A stretch of DNA of 64,000 nucleotides from Streptomyces olindensis (GCA_000696115.1 JJOH01000007.1:62001-126000), one strand, 5' to 3'. Shown: positions 22,924 to 31,612, counted from the stretch's first letter. Numbers and translations: made by a program. Notes: generated by a model not told the origin, from the sequence alone.

Positions 22924-25620
22924 TCACAGGAGGCGTGCCTCGCGGGCGCGGCGGACGGCCTCGGCCCGTCGGCTCACGCCGAGCTTGCGGTAGATGCTCT
23001 TGAGGTGGGTCTTCACGGTGTTCGCGGAGACGTGCAGATCGGCGGCGATCTCCTCCGTGGACAGCATGTCGGCCAGGCGGTGCAGCACGTCCCGTTCCCG
23101 CGCGCTCAGTTCCTCGACGGCGAATCCCGGGTGCCCGGCGGGGGCCGTGGTCACGGGCCGGCCGGGGAGGAGCCAGCCGCCGGCCAGTTCCCGTAGCCGG
23201 CCGGTGCTCAGCAGCGGCCGGATCCAGGGGCCGGCTTCCAGGAACGGCCGGCGCAGGTGCTCGCGCCGGCCGTCCAGGAGGGCGCGGGCGACGAGGCGGT
23301 GTGCGGTGCCGCGGTCGCCCGTCTCGTAGGCGGCCTGGGCCCGCACCAGCGTGGCGCGCACCGCCACGGCCGGGCCGGGCCTGTCACCATCCGGCAGGCC
23401 GTCGATGAGGGCGAGCGCTTCCTCGGCCCGGCCGGCCGCGAGCCGGACCCGGGCCGCCTCGACCGCGCACGCGGTCCGGTGGGGGGCCATGCGGTCGACG
23501 GCCTGCCGTGCCAGGTCCGGATGTCCCTGGGCCAAGTGGGCGGCCGAGGCGAGCAGCGCGCTCTGCTCCCGCGCCCAGGGTGAGCCGACGTCCGCGGGGA
23601 CGGGCTCGTCGGCCGCTGCCAGCGCGGCGCGGGCGTCCCCTCGGGCCAGGAGCAGCCGGCCCCGGACGACGGTCCGGCCCGCCCGCGCCACCGGGTCCTC
23701 GACGGCCGGGCGGGAGACGGCCTCGTCGTCGAGGAGCGCCTGGGCCTCGTCGAGTTCGTCGCGGTCCACATGGACGGCGGCCAGGACCAGCGGGCCGAGG
23801 CCCGACCCGGACCGCCGGGGCAGGCTGTGGCGCTCCGCCTCGCCGGCCGCGGCCAGGGCCTTGTGCTCGGCGCGGCCGGGCCAGCCGTTGAGGTAGTCGA
23901 TGAGCGCCAGATGGCCGAGGGCCTCCCAGCGGGGCAGCGCCATCACCGCTCCGCCCGGATGGCCGGCGACCGCCGACAGGGCGGTCCTGGCGTCCTCGAA
24001 GCGCCCGGCCCACAGGCGCGCGGAACCCAGGTGGGTGAGGAGGAGGGCGGTGAGTTCGGGGTGCTCGTCGAGGCGCTGCTCGGGAACGTGCCGCCACAGC
24101 CCGCGGGCCTGCTCGGCCGCGCGCTCGGCCCGCCCCGGAGAGCCGGTCAGCCGGGCCGCCAGGGCTTCCAGCAGGGCGCAGCTGAGGCGGACCGGGGCCG
24201 GTTCGGGGCCGTCACCCGCGGCTTCCGCCACTTCCTGCGAGGCTCGCCGCAGATGGGTCAGGCCGTGCTCCAGATCGCGTCGGCCCAGGTCGCGCGCGGC
24301 GCGGACCAGGTCGGGCACCGGCCCCGTCACCTCCGGGGTCATCCGCGAGAAGAGGGCGGACAGGTCCTCGGAGCGCAGGCCCGTGAAGAGCCGGCCGATC
24401 GCGAGGTCGTCGACGACGGCACGGGCGGTGAACTCCCAGTCGTCCGCCGCGGCGCCCTGGACGAGCGCTTCGCGCAGGGCTCCGGAACGCCGCAGCCAGC
24501 GCGCGGCCCGGCGGCGCAGTTCCGGTTCCAGTCCGGGTGAGCGTTCGCGCAGGTGGGCCCGGAGGATCTCGGCGAAGAGCGGGTGCAGGCTGTACCACGA
24601 CTGGCCGAGGTAGTGGACGAAGGCGTTCTCGCGGTGCAGCGCGGCGAGGACGGTCTCCGCGTCGGTGCGCAGCGTCAGCGCGTTCACCAGGTCGGGGCAG
24701 AAGCGCTCGAGGACGCTGATGCGCAGCAGCAGGTCCTGGGTGCCGGGCGGCTGCCGGTCGAGCACCTCGGCGAGCAGGAAGTCGGCCACCGCGCTGTGGC
24801 CGGCCTCGAACTGCTTGACGTACGTGCCGGGGTCCGGGCCCCGCCGGGCGGCCAGCGCGCAGAGCCGGAGACCGGCGGCCCATCCCCGGGTGCGCTCCAC
24901 CAGGGCCTCGACGGCGCTCGCGGGCAGGTGCAGGCCGTGGCGGGAGAGCAGTTCGCCGGCCTCGTCGGTGGTGAAGGCCAGCTCGGCGTCCCGGATCTCC
25001 GTGATCTCGCCCGACGCCCGGTAGCGATGCAGCGGCAGCAGGGGTTCCGTGCGGGTGACGAGGACCAGGTGCAGGCCGCGTCCGGCGTGGTGCAGGACGA
25101 ACTGCAGCTGCCGCGCGATCTCGGTGCAGGTCACGCGGTCGAACTCGTCGAGGACGACGACGGTGGTGTGGTCGCGGCGCTCCAGGTCGGCGGCTAGGCG
25201 GATCAGCGTCCGCTGGTCCACGCGGCTCGCCTCCGCCGGGCAGCCGACCTCGGCCGCCACCGGGACACGGGCGGCCCGCAGCGCCCCCAGCAGATACGCC
25301 CAGAAGACCCCGGGGGCCTGGTCGGCGGTGTCGGAGGTGAGCCAGGCGACGGGCTCCCGCAGACCGGTGGCCCAGTCCGCGACCAGGAGGGTCTTGCCCG
25401 CGCCGGCGGACCCGTCGACCAGGGTCAGGGGCGTCCGGAGGGCCTCGTCGAGGTGCCGTGCCAGACGGGGGCGGCGCAGGAACGTGGCGGGCCGCTTCGG
25501 CAGGGCGAACCGAGTCCGCAGCAACGGGTCGCCCTCGGGGTCGACGCCCGTCGGCGCCGGCTCCTCGTCGGTTTCCTCGGTCACATCCGTCATGTCGGTC
25601 ACGTCTGTCACGTCGGTCAC
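22924..25620 (-). CDS. LAL/MalT-type LuxR-family ATP-dependent regulator
   Basis: An 898-residue transcription factor. The N-terminal STAND-type NTPase has Walker A GSAGAGKT at about 69-76 and Walker B-like VVVLDEFDRV. A long helical TPR-like middle (about 330-820) follows, and the C-terminal LuxR helix-turn-helix lies at about 835-895 (LSARERDVLHRLADMLSTEE, then VSANTVKTHLKSIYRKLGVS). The best start is GTG 25620 with GGGGAGGAG upstream; the next codons GTG/ATG at 25611, 25602 and 25593 lie in a 9-bp repeat and are alternative starts. The sensor activates transcription when ATP and an inducer bind. It closes the 19-23 kb island and is the obvious candidate regulator of the palindromes there, though this is inference. 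Confidence 0.9.
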   Translation of the reverse strand: MTDVTDVTDMTDVTEETDEEPAPTGVDPEGDPLLRTRFALPKRPATFLRRPRLARHLDEALRTPLTLVDGSAGAGKTLLVADWATGLREPVAWLTSDTADQAPGVFWAYLLGALRAARVPVAAEVGCPAEASRVDQRTLIRLAADLERRDHTTVVVLDEFDRVTCTEIARQLQFVLHHAGRGLHLVLVTRTEPLLPLHRYRASGEITEIRDAELAFTTDEAGELLSRHGLHLPASAVEALVERTRGWAAGLRLCALAARRGPDPGTYVKQFEAGHSAVADFLLAEVLDRQPPGTQDLLLRISVLERFCPDLVNALTLRTDAETVLAALHRENAFVHYLGQSWYSLHPLFAEILRAHLRERSPGLEPELRRRAARWLRRSGALREALVQGAAADDWEFTARAVVDDLAIGRLFTGLRSEDLSALFSRMTPEVTGPVPDLVRAARDLGRRDLEHGLTHLRRASQEVAEAAGDGPEPAPVRLSCALLEALAARLTGSPGRAERAAEQARGLWRHVPEQRLDEHPELTALLLTHLGSARLWAGRFEDARTALSAVAGHPGGAVMALPRWEALGHLALIDYLNGWPGRAEHKALAAAGEAERHSLPRRSGSGLGPLVLAAVHVDRDELDEAQALLDDEAVSRPAVEDPVARAGRTVVRGRLLLARGDARAALAAADEPVPADVGSPWAREQSALLASAAHLAQGHPDLARQAVDRMAPHRTACAVEAARVRLAAGRAEEALALIDGLPDGDRPGPAVAVRATLVRAQAAYETGDRGTAHRLVARALLDGRREHLRRPFLEAGPWIRPLLSTGRLRELAGGWLLPGRPVTTAPAGHPGFAVEELSARERDVLHRLADMLSTEEIAADLHVSANTVKTHLKSIYRKLGVSRRAEAVRRAREARLL
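25585..25620 (-). repeat. 9-bp repeats at the start of the LAL regulator gene
   Basis: Four adjacent near-copies of GTGACCGAC encode VTD/MTD repeats and offer several in-frame start codons (25620, 25611, 25602, 25593). Confidence 0.6.
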
Positions 25621-25656
25621 GGCCAGGGGACTCCTCCCCGCTGCCTGCCGTCCGCC

Positions 25657-25690
25657 GGATCCTGAGCGGCACTCGTTCCGCTCAGGATCC
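25657..25690. promoter_or_regulatory. Perfect 13-bp inverted repeat in the divergent promoter of the LAL regulator
   Basis: GGATCCTGAGCGG (25657-25669), 8-base spacer, CCGCTCAGGATCC (25678-25690). It lies 37 bp upstream of the regulator's GTG and between divergent genes, so it may be an operator or a 5'-UTR hairpin. Confidence 0.6.
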
Positions 25691-25866
25691 CAGTGATCAC
25701 GTCCCCGCGCACGCCCGGGGCCGGGGCCGGGGCCGGTGAGCGCGTCCCGGCTCAACCACCCGTGGCGGGCGATGCGCCGCCGCGGCGGCCGGCGTTCGCT
25801 GGGGGTCCGCACACCACCCAGGGAGCCGCGGGGCAGGCCCGGCGGCTCGGGATCGGGGGTACGACC

Positions 25867-26700
25867 ATGTGCCGCTGGCTCGCCTACTCCGGCACTCCCG
25901 TGCTGCTCGACGACGTCCTCTACCGCCCGCAGCACTCGCTGATCGACCAGAGCCTGCACGCGCGGATGGGGGTCGACACCACCAACGGCGACGGTTTCGG
26001 CGTCGGCTGGTACGCGTGGCACCTGCGCAGCCCCGCCGTCATCCGCGACACGGGCCCGGCCTGGAGCGACCGCAACCTCCGGGAGATCGCCGACCATGTC
26101 CGCTCACCGCTGTTCTTCGCGCATGTGCGCGCCTCGACCGGGACGGCCGTGCAGCAGACCAACTGCCACCCCTTCCGCCACGAACACTGGATGTGGATGC
26201 ACAACGGGGCGATCGCCGGGTTCGCCGAGATCCGCCGGGAGCTGATGCTGGCCGTGGACCCGGCGCTGTTCCCGTCGATCGAGGGCACGACGGACTCCGA
26301 GGTGATGTTCCACGTGGCCCTCACCTTCGGCCTCGACGGGGATCCGCCGGGCGCGGTGGCCCGGATGGCCGGACTCGTCGAGCGCCTGGGGCACGAGCAC
26401 GGCGTGGCGGAACCCCTCCAGATGACGATCGCGGTCACCGACGGGGAGCGGCTGTGGTTCTTCCGCTACTCCAGCGGCGGGGACTCCCGGTCGCTGTACT
26501 TCAGCAGCCGGGTGGAGGACATCCGCGCCCTCCACCCCGACCTCGCGTTCCTGAAGCACATCTCCGACGAGACCCGGCTGGTCGTGTCGGAGCCGCTGGG
26601 TGATCTCCCCGGTGTGTGGAACGCCGTACCGGAGAGCAGCTACGGCGTCGTCCAGCCGGGCCGGGACCTGCTGCGGCATTTCGAGCCGGAGCCCGTCTGA
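25867..26700 (+). CDS. Class II glutamine amidotransferase-like protein (YafJ/EgtC type)
   Basis: An Ntn-hydrolase of 277 residues with Cys at position 2 (MCRWLAYSG) as the N-terminal nucleophile after Met removal. Family elements are NGDGFGVGWY near residue 40, FFAHVRASTG near 85 and NCHPFRHEHWMWMHNGAI near 100 (oxyanion and glutamine-binding asparagine). Members include EgtC-like amidases and stand-alone glutaminase domains of unknown substrate; no ergothioneine genes are adjacent, so EgtC is not claimed. ATG 25867 has a GGGGG stretch 8 bases upstream and places Cys correctly; the longer open frame upstream is rejected. It is divergent from the LAL regulator. Confidence 0.85.
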   Translation: MCRWLAYSGTPVLLDDVLYRPQHSLIDQSLHARMGVDTTNGDGFGVGWYAWHLRSPAVIRDTGPAWSDRNLREIADHVRSPLFFAHVRASTGTAVQQTNCHPFRHEHWMWMHNGAIAGFAEIRRELMLAVDPALFPSIEGTTDSEVMFHVALTFGLDGDPPGAVARMAGLVERLGHEHGVAEPLQMTIAVTDGERLWFFRYSSGGDSRSLYFSSRVEDIRALHPDLAFLKHISDETRLVVSEPLGDLPGVWNAVPESSYGVVQPGRDLLRHFEPEPV

Positions 26701-26742
26701 GCCCGGCGGCGACCGCCGCGGCGGAGCTGCCGGAGAACACCT

Positions 26743-26787
26743 CGTACGCCTGCTGGTGGCGGGAGCGTACGCGTGCTGGTGGCAGGC
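26743..26787. repeat. Imperfect tandem repeat, period 23
   Basis: CGTACGCCTGCTGGTGGCGG (from 26743) recurs as CGTACGCGTGCTGGTGGCAG (from 26766) in the short gap between the amidotransferase stop and the SDR stop. Confidence 0.6.
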
Positions 26788-26790
26788 GCG

Positions 26791-27579
26791 TCAGGAGAAG
26801 TGCTCGGCCATCGGGTGCAGCTGCTGGTCGAGGATGCCGAACCCGCCGTCGACCCGGATCAGCTGGCCCGCCACGGCACCGAACTCCTCGTCGGCGACCG
26901 CCGCCACGGCCCGCGCCGCGTCCTCGGGCTCGACCAGGCGGGACAGCACGGACCGGTCCGTGAGGAACTTCCGCAGGCCCTCGCTGAAGCCCGCCCCGGA
27001 CGACTCGGTGCGCACCGCGCCGAACGAGACCGTGTTCACCCGGACCCCGAACTGCGCGCCGACTCCGGCGACATGACGGCTGAAGGTGTTCAACGCGGCC
27101 TTGGCGGTGGAGTGCGCCACGGCCATGCCGATGAAGTCGGTGGCGGTGCTGGAGATGAAGACGATCCGGCCCGAGCGCTGCTCCCGCATCAGGGCGAGCG
27201 CGTGCCGGCTGAGGTGGAAGACCCCGGACAGCTCGCCGTCGAGCTTCTCGGCGAAGGCGTCCCAGGACAGCTCGGTCAGCGGCGCGAACGACGGGTTGAC
27301 GGTGTTGGCGTTGAGGATGAGCACGTCGATCCTGCCGTGTTCCGAGCGCACCCGCTCGACCAGGCCGGCGACCTGCCCGGCGTCGCAGACGTCGGCCTGG
27401 GCGGACTGCGCGGAGCCGCCCTCCTCGGCGATCGCCGCGACGACGGCGTCGGCGGCCTCCGCGCTGCTCCGGTAGTTGACGATCACGTGGTATCCGCGCC
27501 GTCCCATCTCCCGCGCGGTGGCCGCGCCGATGCCCCGGCTGGCTCCGCTGATCAGCGCGACGGGCTTGGGCTGGGTCAC
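26791..27579 (-). CDS. Short-chain dehydrogenase/reductase fold protein with His at the catalytic Tyr position
   Basis: A 262-residue classical SDR. The nucleotide-binding GASRGIGAA motif (residues 12-20), acidic ADVCD, LNAN (Asn90) and ISSTA (Ser143/144) are present. The active-site YxxxK, however, reads HSTAK with His156 and Lys160. The start is GTG 27579 with GGGAGA upstream. It runs in the same direction as tetR across a 172-bp gap. The loss of the tyrosine proton donor makes an ordinary ketoreductase role doubtful; the protein may use an altered mechanism or only bind NAD(P)(H). Confidence 0.85.
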   Translation of the reverse strand: MTQPKPVALISGASRGIGAATAREMGRRGYHVIVNYRSSAEAADAVVAAIAEEGGSAQSAQADVCDAGQVAGLVERVRSEHGRIDVLILNANTVNPSFAPLTELSWDAFAEKLDGELSGVFHLSRHALALMREQRSGRIVFISSTATDFIGMAVAHSTAKAALNTFSRHVAGVGAQFGVRVNTVSFGAVRTESSGAGFSEGLRKFLTDRSVLSRLVEPEDAARAVAAVADEEFGAVAGQLIRVDGGFGILDQQLHPMAEHFS

Positions 27580-27751
27580 GATGTCTCCCTTGGAAACTCA
27601 GTGAGCCGTCGGCCGGCTCCAACGAGTTTCCAGGCAACACTGCGGAGATCCGCCCTGTCACTGCGGGATGACCACAGGTTCTCCGTTCGTGCGCCGCATA
27701 TCCGTCATTTCCCGGGGGCCTTCGAACGATATGAGTCGGCGACGGCCGACG

Positions 27752-28336
27752 TCATGAATCGGCGACGGCCAGAGACGTTTCGGCCCGGATGACATCGCGG
27801 GCCAACGCGACGGCTTCCGCGGCGGCGCCCGTGGCGCCGAGTGTGGCTCCACTGGCGTACACACCGTCGATGATCAGCATGATCCGGTCGCCCAGCCGGT
27901 CGGGATCGGCCGCGGAAGTCCGCCGCGCCAATGCGCGCAGCTGTTCCCGGACGGCCTTGAAATGCTCCACGGACACCCGGTGCGCGGGGTGTTCCGGATC
28001 CGGGAATTCGGCGTGCGTATTGCGGAGGGAGCAGCCTCGGGTGCCGGGCACCATGGACTGCACGGCGCGGACGACTTCGACAAGCTGTTCCTCGGGGGTG
28101 TCCGCCGCCGCGAGGGCGCGTGCGAAGGTGTGGTCCCAGTCCTGGGTGCAGCGTTCCAGGTAAGCCACGACCAGCTTGTCCTTGCTGGCGAATTCGCGGT
28201 ACAGGAGCTGTTTTCCGCATCCCAGCTCATCGATGACCTGCTGCATCCCGACGGCGTGCACACCATAGCGGTCGAACAGGGCGGCCGCTGCATCGAGGAT
28301 GCGGTCGTGAGCGTCGGGCGTGGGCTTTCGCGGCAT
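27752..28336 (-). CDS. TetR-family repressor
   Basis: A 194-residue TetR regulator. The N-terminal HTH spans about residues 8-55 (RILDAAAALFDRYGVHAVGM, then GCGKQLLYREFASKDKLV). The C-terminal helical ligand domain has one cysteine in RGCSLRNTHAEF, a segment common in TetR_C domains of this subgroup. ATG 28336. Two identical palindromes in the 129-bp divergent promoter, one 18 bp from its own start and one 20 bp from the MFS start, indicate autoregulation and control of the exporter. The inducer is unknown, probably a substrate of the MFS pump. Confidence 0.92.
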   Translation of the reverse strand: MPRKPTPDAHDRILDAAAALFDRYGVHAVGMQQVIDELGCGKQLLYREFASKDKLVVAYLERCTQDWDHTFARALAAADTPEEQLVEVVRAVQSMVPGTRGCSLRNTHAEFPDPEHPAHRVSVEHFKAVREQLRALARRTSAADPDRLGDRIMLIIDGVYASGATLGATGAAAEAVALARDVIRAETSLAVADS

Positions 28337-28353
28337 GTTCCCGAACGCTATCA

Positions 28354-28365
28354 GACCGATCGGTC
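28354..28365. promoter_or_regulatory. TetR operator 1
   Basis: GACCGATCGGTC, a perfect 12-bp palindrome inside CAGACCGATCGGTCC; identical to operator 2 and 80 bp from it. Confidence 0.8.
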
Positions 28366-28385
28366 CCCGCCCAGGGCGGGGCGCA

Positions 28386-28391
28386 TTGACA
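28386..28391 (+). promoter_or_regulatory. -35 element toward the MFS gene
   Basis: TTGACA between the two operators; CATGCT about 18 bases downstream could be a weak -10. Confidence 0.45.
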
Positions 28392-28433
28392 TCCCGTCAG
28401 CGGTGCGGCCATGCTGTGCCCTGCCTGATTACA

Positions 28434-28445
28434 GACCGATCGGTC
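28434..28445. promoter_or_regulatory. TetR operator 2
   Basis: Second GACCGATCGGTC palindrome, 20 bp before the MFS start codon and just before its GGAGG. Confidence 0.8.
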
Positions 28446-28465
28446 CGGATCTTCTGGAGGTTCCC

Positions 28466-29923
28466 ATGCCCGCCCCTCCCTCCACGAACGCGATCTTCAC
28501 GGCCATGACCCCCAGGGCCTACGGCATGATTGCCGTCCTCTGCGGCGCGTTATTCCTCGACGCCCTCGACGTCTCGATGAAGGGCGTCGCCCTGCCGGCG
28601 ATCGGCACCTCGCTCGACATCTCGACCAGCACCCTCCAGTGGGTGATCACCGGTTACGTGGTCGGCTTCGGCGGCTTCCTGCTCCTCGGCGGACGCGCCG
28701 CCGACCTGCTGGGCCGGCGCACGGTGCTGCTCGTCTCGCTCATGGTCTTCGTCATCGGTTCCGCGGTCGGCGGCGCGGCACCCAACGGCGAGGTGCTCAT
28801 CGCGGCCCGCTTCGTCACCGGCGTCGGCGCCGCGTTCAGCGCCCCCGCCGGATTCTCGATCATCACCACGAGCTTCGCCGAGGGCCACATCCGCAACAAG
28901 GCCCTGGCCATCTTCACCGCGACCGGCGCCACCGGCATGGCCTGCGGCATGGTGATCGGCGGTCTGCTCACCGATCTGGACTGGCGCTGGGTGTTCCTGG
29001 CCCCGGCCGCCGTCGGACTCGCCGCGTTCCTCGCGGGCCTCGCGCTGATCCCGCGGTCGCCCCGGCCGGAGGGCGGCGCCAAGGACTTCGACATCGCGGG
29101 CGCCGTGACCATCACCGCGACCATGGTGCTGGTGGTGTTCACCCTGGTGCAGGCGCCGGAGGTCGGCTGGGCCTCGGCCCGCACCCTGGGCTCGCTGGTG
29201 GTCGCCGCGCTGCTCCTCGCCGGGTTCACCGCGATCGAGCGCAGGGTCGACAAGCCCCTGGTCCGACTGTCCATGCTGCGCTCCCCCGCCCTGGTGCGCA
29301 CCAACATCGCCGCCATGTCGCTGATCGGGGCCTGGATCGGCGTGCTGTTCACCATGACGCTGTACTTGCAGGAGTATCGGGGCTGGTCGGCGATGGAGAC
29401 CGGGTTCGCGGTGAGCCCGGTGGGTCTGGTCGCCGCCGTGCTGTCGACCCGCATCGCCGCCCCGCTGGTGGGCCGCTTCGGTGTGGAGCGGGTGGTCCTG
29501 GCGGGCCTCACCTCGGCCGTCCTGGCCTACGCCCTGCTGCAGTTCCTGACCGCCGACTCCAGCTACGCGGCGCTGATGCTGCCCGCGTTCCTGCTGATCG
29601 GCCTGGGCTTCTCACTGGCGTACGGTCCGCTCACCATGGCGGCGGCCGACAGCGTCCCCGTGCAGGACCAGGGGCTGGCCGGCGGACTGGTCAACACCTC
29701 GTTCCAGATCGGCCCGGCGCTGGGGCTGAGCGTGGCCACCGCCGTCAACGCGGCGAACACCGGCCCCGCGCCCTCCGAGGTGCTGCACGGTCTGCGGCTC
29801 GCGCTGGTGGTCCCGCTGATCTTCGCGGTGCTCGGCGTGCTCGCCATGCTCCCCGCCCTGCGCCGGCGCGTCGCCCCGCCCGTCGCCGCCACGCTGCCCC
29901 AGGAAGAGGCCGCGCGCGGGTGA
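28466..29923 (+). CDS. MFS transporter, DHA2 (14-helix) drug exporter type
   Basis: A 485-residue inner-membrane proton antiporter. Recognisable features are motif D1-like LDALDVSMKGVALPAI in helix 1, motif A GGRAADLLGRR after helix 2, motif C-like GATGMACGMVIGG in helix 5 and about 14 hydrophobic segments. GGAGG at 28456-28460 precedes ATG 28466. Family members export drugs or natural products. Divergent tetR with shared operators points to induction by an exported compound. SDR-type genes flank the pair on both sides, which suggests detoxification plus efflux. A strong hairpin follows. Confidence 0.92.
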   Translation: MPAPPSTNAIFTAMTPRAYGMIAVLCGALFLDALDVSMKGVALPAIGTSLDISTSTLQWVITGYVVGFGGFLLLGGRAADLLGRRTVLLVSLMVFVIGSAVGGAAPNGEVLIAARFVTGVGAAFSAPAGFSIITTSFAEGHIRNKALAIFTATGATGMACGMVIGGLLTDLDWRWVFLAPAAVGLAAFLAGLALIPRSPRPEGGAKDFDIAGAVTITATMVLVVFTLVQAPEVGWASARTLGSLVVAALLLAGFTAIERRVDKPLVRLSMLRSPALVRTNIAAMSLIGAWIGVLFTMTLYLQEYRGWSAMETGFAVSPVGLVAAVLSTRIAAPLVGRFGVERVVLAGLTSAVLAYALLQFLTADSSYAALMLPAFLLIGLGFSLAYGPLTMAAADSVPVQDQGLAGGLVNTSFQIGPALGLSVATAVNAANTGPAPSEVLHGLRLALVVPLIFAVLGVLAMLPALRRRVAPPVAATLPQEEAARG

Positions 29924-29935
29924 TGGCGTACGGCT

Positions 29936-29964
29936 CGGCCCCCGGGCACGGGTCCCGGGGGCCG
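29936..29964. terminator. Hairpin terminator after the MFS gene
   Basis: CGGCCCCCGGG (29936-29946) pairs perfectly with CCCGGGGGCCG (29954-29964) over a 7-base loop. Confidence 0.75.
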
Positions 29965-29970
29965 GTCGGA

Positions 29971-30033
29971 TCACCAGGGCCAGTGCCAGCCCTCGTTGTC
30001 CGGCACCACCCAGTAGTGGTCCAGTTCCACCAC
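29971..30033 (-). other. Possible Trp-rich short ORF
   Basis: GTG 30033 (or further upstream) would encode VVELDHYWVVPDNEGWHWPW and stop at 29971, directly before the terminator hairpin in minus orientation. Four tryptophans in 20 residues is striking. The ribosome site (AGAAAAGAAAG) is poor and no processing enzyme is nearby, so this may be chance. Confidence 0.25.
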
Positions 30034-30081
30034 CTTTCTTTTCTCGCTTGTTTTCTCGTTCCGGCCTTCAAGGAGAACATC

Positions 30082-30906
30082 ATGAAGACCCTGGTTGTCT
30101 CGGGCGGCACCTCCGGTATCGGAGAAGCGCTCGCCCACAAATATCTGAAGCGCGGAGACCAGGTGGTGGTCATCGGCCCCAATGCGGAGAAGGGGCGGAA
30201 ATTCCTCGCCACGGCGGAAGGCCTGGGCGCCGGGGAGCGGGCCTTCTTCCTGCCCGCGGACCTCAGCCTGGTCAGCGAGAACGAGCGGATCATCGGGGAC
30301 ATCAGGGAGAACTTCCCCGCAGTGGACGCGCTGGTACTGTGCGCCCGGTTCTTCCGTTCCCATCGACGCGTCACCTCCGAAGGCTTCGAGCACAATTTCG
30401 CGCTGTACTACCTGAGCCGCTTCCTGCTCGGCCACGGCCTGCTCGACCTGCTGGAGAAGGCCCCCGAGCCGGTCATCGTGAACGTGGCCGGACCGGGCGT
30501 CGAAGCCGGCCAGATCCACTGGGACGACCTGGGCCTGAAGGCGGGCTACGACGGCTGGGGCGCCATGTTCCAGGGCGGCAAGCTGAACAACCTGCTCGGC
30601 GTCGCCTTCTCCCTCCAAGGCCGCGATCACCGGACCCGGTATGTGCTGAACTTCCCGGGCGGTACGGCGACCGGCTTCGCCGGTGAGTTCGACCCGGCCA
30701 CCGCCGCCCACGTCAAGGAGATGCTGCGGTTCGCCAAGCCGGTGGAAGCGGGCATCGTCCCGATCGTCGCGGCCATCGACAGCCCGCCCGCCGAACCACT
30801 GAGCGCCTTCTTCGAGGGTCGGCGCCTGGATCTCCGGCACCACTCCTTCGACCCCGAGGACGCCCGGCGGCTCGACGCCCTCACCCGGAAGCTGCTGGCC
30901 GGCTGA
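30082..30906 (+). CDS. SDR-fold oxidoreductase-like protein lacking the catalytic triad
   Basis: A 274-residue Rossmann protein related to retinol-dehydrogenase-like SDRs. The cofactor motif GGTSGIGEA (8-16) and PADLS are intact, but Asn of the NAG motif is Cys (VLCARF), the Ser position reads Ala (NVAGPG, about 136) and YxxxK is FQGGK with Phe163 and Lys167. AAGGAG precedes ATG 30082. It is downstream of the MFS gene but beyond a terminator, so it probably has its own promoter in 29965-30081, where a CTTTCTTTTCTCGCTTG pyrimidine stretch is odd for this GC-rich DNA. Catalysis of the normal SDR type is unlikely. Confidence 0.82.
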   Translation: MKTLVVSGGTSGIGEALAHKYLKRGDQVVVIGPNAEKGRKFLATAEGLGAGERAFFLPADLSLVSENERIIGDIRENFPAVDALVLCARFFRSHRRVTSEGFEHNFALYYLSRFLLGHGLLDLLEKAPEPVIVNVAGPGVEAGQIHWDDLGLKAGYDGWGAMFQGGKLNNLLGVAFSLQGRDHRTRYVLNFPGGTATGFAGEFDPATAAHVKEMLRFAKPVEAGIVPIVAAIDSPPAEPLSAFFEGRRLDLRHHSFDPEDARRLDALTRKLLAG

Positions 30907-31054
30907 GGAGGAGCCGACTCACCGACTGCCCCCGATCACCCTCTCCACAGCCCTGTCAAGAATGGCCCGCGAACAACCCGATCGGCGCCGATGCCACGCC
31001 TGACAGGGGGAACGCACGAGGGGCCGGACGATGCGTACGCCCCCTATGGCGCAG

Positions 31055-31612
31055 TCACGGGGACTCGGGTGAGAAAGGGCCTCCACCCCCCGGTCGCCCC
31101 GGCTTGTCGACCTGCTCGGCGAACGCCGTGAACGCCCGCTCGTCGAACAGGACGAACCTGACTTCTTCGACGGCGGTCTCCGTGTCCCGCACCGTTTGCA
31201 CAGCGATGCGAGCGGCGTCCTCGATCGGCCACCCGTAGACACCGGCCGAGACGGCCGGGAACGCCACCGTCCGGGCGCCCAGCTCGTCGGCCACCCGGAG
31301 CGACTCGCGGTAACAGGAGGCGAGGAGGCCGGAGCGGTCCTCGGTCGTGCTGTACACGGGGCCGACGGTGTGGATGACCCAGCGGGCGTCCAGGTTCCCG
31401 GCGGTCGTGGCGACGGCCCGGCCCGTGGCCAGGCCCTTGCCGTAGTGGGAGGCGCGCAGCTTGCGGCAGTCCTCCAGGATGGCCGGGCCGCCGCGCCGGT
31501 GGATCGCTCCGTCGACCCCTCCCCCGCCCAGCAGCGAGGAGTTGGCCGCGTTGACGATGGCGTCGACGCGCTCGCGGGTGATGTCGCCCTGGACCGCTTC
31601 GATCGTGGTCAT
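31055..31612 (-). CDS. Macro-domain ADP-ribose / O-acetyl-ADP-ribose hydrolase
   Basis: A 185-residue MacroD/YmdB-type protein binding ADP-ribose and likely deacetylating O-acetyl-ADP-ribose, the sirtuin product. Key segments are [34 protein letters not shown] (residues about 28-41, catalytic Asp), IHTVGPVY and [12 protein letters not shown] (phosphate loop). ATG 31612 overlaps the TGA of the upstream flavoprotein gene by 4 bp (ATGA), so the two are co-translated. A proline/glycine-rich tail follows the fold. Confidence 0.92.
   Translation of the reverse strand: MTTIEAVQGDITRERVDAIVNAANSSLLGGGGVDGAIHRRGGPAILEDCRKLRASHYGKGLATGRAVATTAGNLDARWVIHTVGPVYSTTEDRSGLLASCYRESLRVADELGARTVAFPAVSAGVYGWPIEDAARIAVQTVRDTETAVEEVRFVLFDERAFTAFAEQVDKPGRPGGGGPFSPESP

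Noticed and set aside
29971..30033. Lasso or lanthipeptide gene cluster around the Trp-rich ORF
   Set aside because: No cyclase, dehydratase, protease or P450 gene is nearby; kept only as a low-confidence finding.
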